A stretch of 13,160 nucleotides of DNA from assembly GCA_002373165.1 (NCBI GenBank), contig DFJS01000008.1:1-13160 (forward strand), in the 5' to 3' direction. Source of the stretch: Ruminococcus sp. UBA3665. GTDB lineage: Bacteria; Bacillota; Clostridia; Oscillospirales; Ruminococcaceae. Each line of letters begins with the position of its first letter. Position 1 is the first letter of the stretch. Both the position numbers and the translations under genes were made by a program. Below, one piece after another: positions 12,222 through 13,160 of the stretch. The notes below the pieces were generated by a model. It was not told the origin of the DNA. It did not search any database and saw only the letters and a list, made by a program, of their open reading frames with translations.

Positions 12222-13160
12222 TTAATAAGCAAGCTTTTCTTCCAGATAGTGTTCCAGTTCTGTAATCGGCAGTCTGACCTGTTCCATCGTATCACGGTCA
12301 CGGACGGTCACGCACTGATCTTTTTCTTTCGTATCGAAATCATATGTGATGCAGAACGGCGTGCCGATTTCATCCTGACGGCGGTATCTTCTGCCGATAG
12401 CACCGACATCATCGAAATCTACTAAGAATTTCTTGGAAAGATTCGTGAAAATTTCTCTTGCTTCGTCAGAAAGTTTCTTGGACAGCGGCAGAACGGCAGC
12501 CTTGAACGGTGCCAGTGCCGGATGCAGATGCATCACTGTGCGGATGTCATTCTTTTCGGCATCAAGAACTTCTTCGTCATATGCTTCTGTCAGGATACTC
12601 AGGAACAGACGCTCCACGCCGAGAGAAGGTTCAATGACATAGGGAATATATTTTGAATTATCTTCCGGGTCGAAATATTCCATCGATTTGCCGGAATGAT
12701 TCTGGTGCTGTGTCAGGTCGTAATCAGTTCTGTCAGCAACGCCCCACAGCTCGCCCCAGCCGAACGGGAACAGATATTCAAAGTCCGTTGTTGCTTTGGA
12801 ATAGAAACATAATTCTTCGGCACTGTGATCGCGCAGGCGGAGATTTTCTTCCTTGATGCCTAAGCCAAGCAGAAAATCTTTGCAATAGCCGCGCCAGTAC
12901 TGGAACCATTCCAGATCTGTGCCGGGCTTGCAGAAGAATTCAAGTTCCATCTGTTCAAATTCGCGCACACGGAAGATAAAATTGCCGGGAGTGATTTCAT
13001 TCCGGAACGATTTGCCGATCTGCGCTACGCCGAACGGAACTTTCTTTCTGGTAGTTCTCTGAATATTCTGGAAGTTGACGAAAATACCCTGTGCAGTTTC
13101 CGGACGGAGATAAAGCTCCGATTTGGAATCTTCCGTTACGCCCTGGAAGGTCTTGAACAT
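12222..13160 (-). CDS. glyS: Glycyl-tRNA synthetase, single-chain type, C-terminal part (5' end beyond window)
   Basis: This class II aminoacyl-tRNA synthetase charges tRNA-Gly with glycine in the cytosol. The 312 visible residues are the later part of the homodimeric single-chain form (about 460 aa in full). They open inside the conserved FKTFQGVTEDSKSELYLRPE stretch. Motif 2 follows as SFRNEITPGNFIFRVREFEQ, and motif 3 as EPSLGVERL. The C-terminal anticodon-binding domain starts near HPALAPFKAAVLPL and ends in EEKLAY. The methionine at the window edge is internal to the family alignment, so the gene continues past 13160 and its start and promoter are not visible. It converges on the pectate lyase with a shared hairpin between them. 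Confidence 0.97.
   Translation of the reverse strand: MFKTFQGVTEDSKSELYLRPETAQGIFVNFQNIQRTTRKKVPFGVAQIGKSFRNEITPGNFIFRVREFEQMELEFFCKPGTDLEWFQYWRGYCKDFLLGLGIKEENLRLRDHSAEELCFYSKATTDFEYLFPFGWGELWGVADRTDYDLTQHQNHSGKSMEYFDPEDNSKYIPYVIEPSLGVERLFLSILTEAYDEEVLDAEKNDIRTVMHLHPALAPFKAAVLPLSKKLSDEAREIFTNLSKKFLVDFDDVGAIGRRYRRQDEIGTPFCITYDFDTKEKDQCVTVRDRDTMEQVRLPITELEHYLEEKLAY

Overview
The window looks like chromosomal DNA from a gut or rumen member of the Oscillospiraceae close to Ruminococcus. The evidence is a secreted multi-modular pectate lyase ending in a type I dockerin (the cellulosome plug-in module), single-chain glycyl-tRNA synthetase, GGAGG-type ribosome binding sites, sigma-A promoters and moderate GC. 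The genus is an inference from gene content.

Layout. (1) Positions 1-666 hold almost no coding sequence. They contain three long inverted-repeat elements (49-142, 216-310, 523-620) built from the same half-site, two nonamers ending in or resembling AGGGT followed by a TATACCC-like block. The outer arms differ between elements but stay complementary within each. A 34-codon minus-strand ORF with a good RBS (403-507) and a 16-bp direct repeat lie among them. This is the most unusual part of the window. (2) Positions 667-4467 (minus) are a two-gene signalling operon behind a consensus promoter: a FIST-GGDEF protein followed by a cytoplasmic LacI/PBP-like-sensor GGDEF protein, both probable diguanylate cyclases without a canonical I-site. 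(3) Positions 4517-6958 (minus) are a translationally coupled transport operon: an NSS-family sodium-dependent transporter, then azlC and azlD, each joined by an ATGA overlap. (4) Positions 7010-8479 (minus) hold a secreted beta-helix protein held by a C-terminal membrane anchor, with a strong terminator. (5) Diverging from it is a rhomboid-fold membrane protein (8633-9328, plus) that appears to lack the catalytic dyad, ending at a terminator. (6) A 21-bp-period tandem repeat leads into the promoter of the dockerin-bearing pectate lyase (9501-12137, plus). (7) A hairpin separates it from the convergent glyS gene, which runs off the right edge.

How they fit together. The pectate lyase is the clearest functional statement: pectin cleavage by an enzyme that probably docks onto a scaffoldin encoded elsewhere. 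The beta-helix surface protein is a separate transcription unit and may also face polysaccharide or host surfaces. The two sensory GGDEF proteins suggest that an amino-acid or small-ligand cue and a sugar-like cue feed into cyclic-di-GMP. NSS plus AzlCD form an amino-acid import/export module. I see no rRNA, tRNA, CRISPR array, transposase or intact phage gene.
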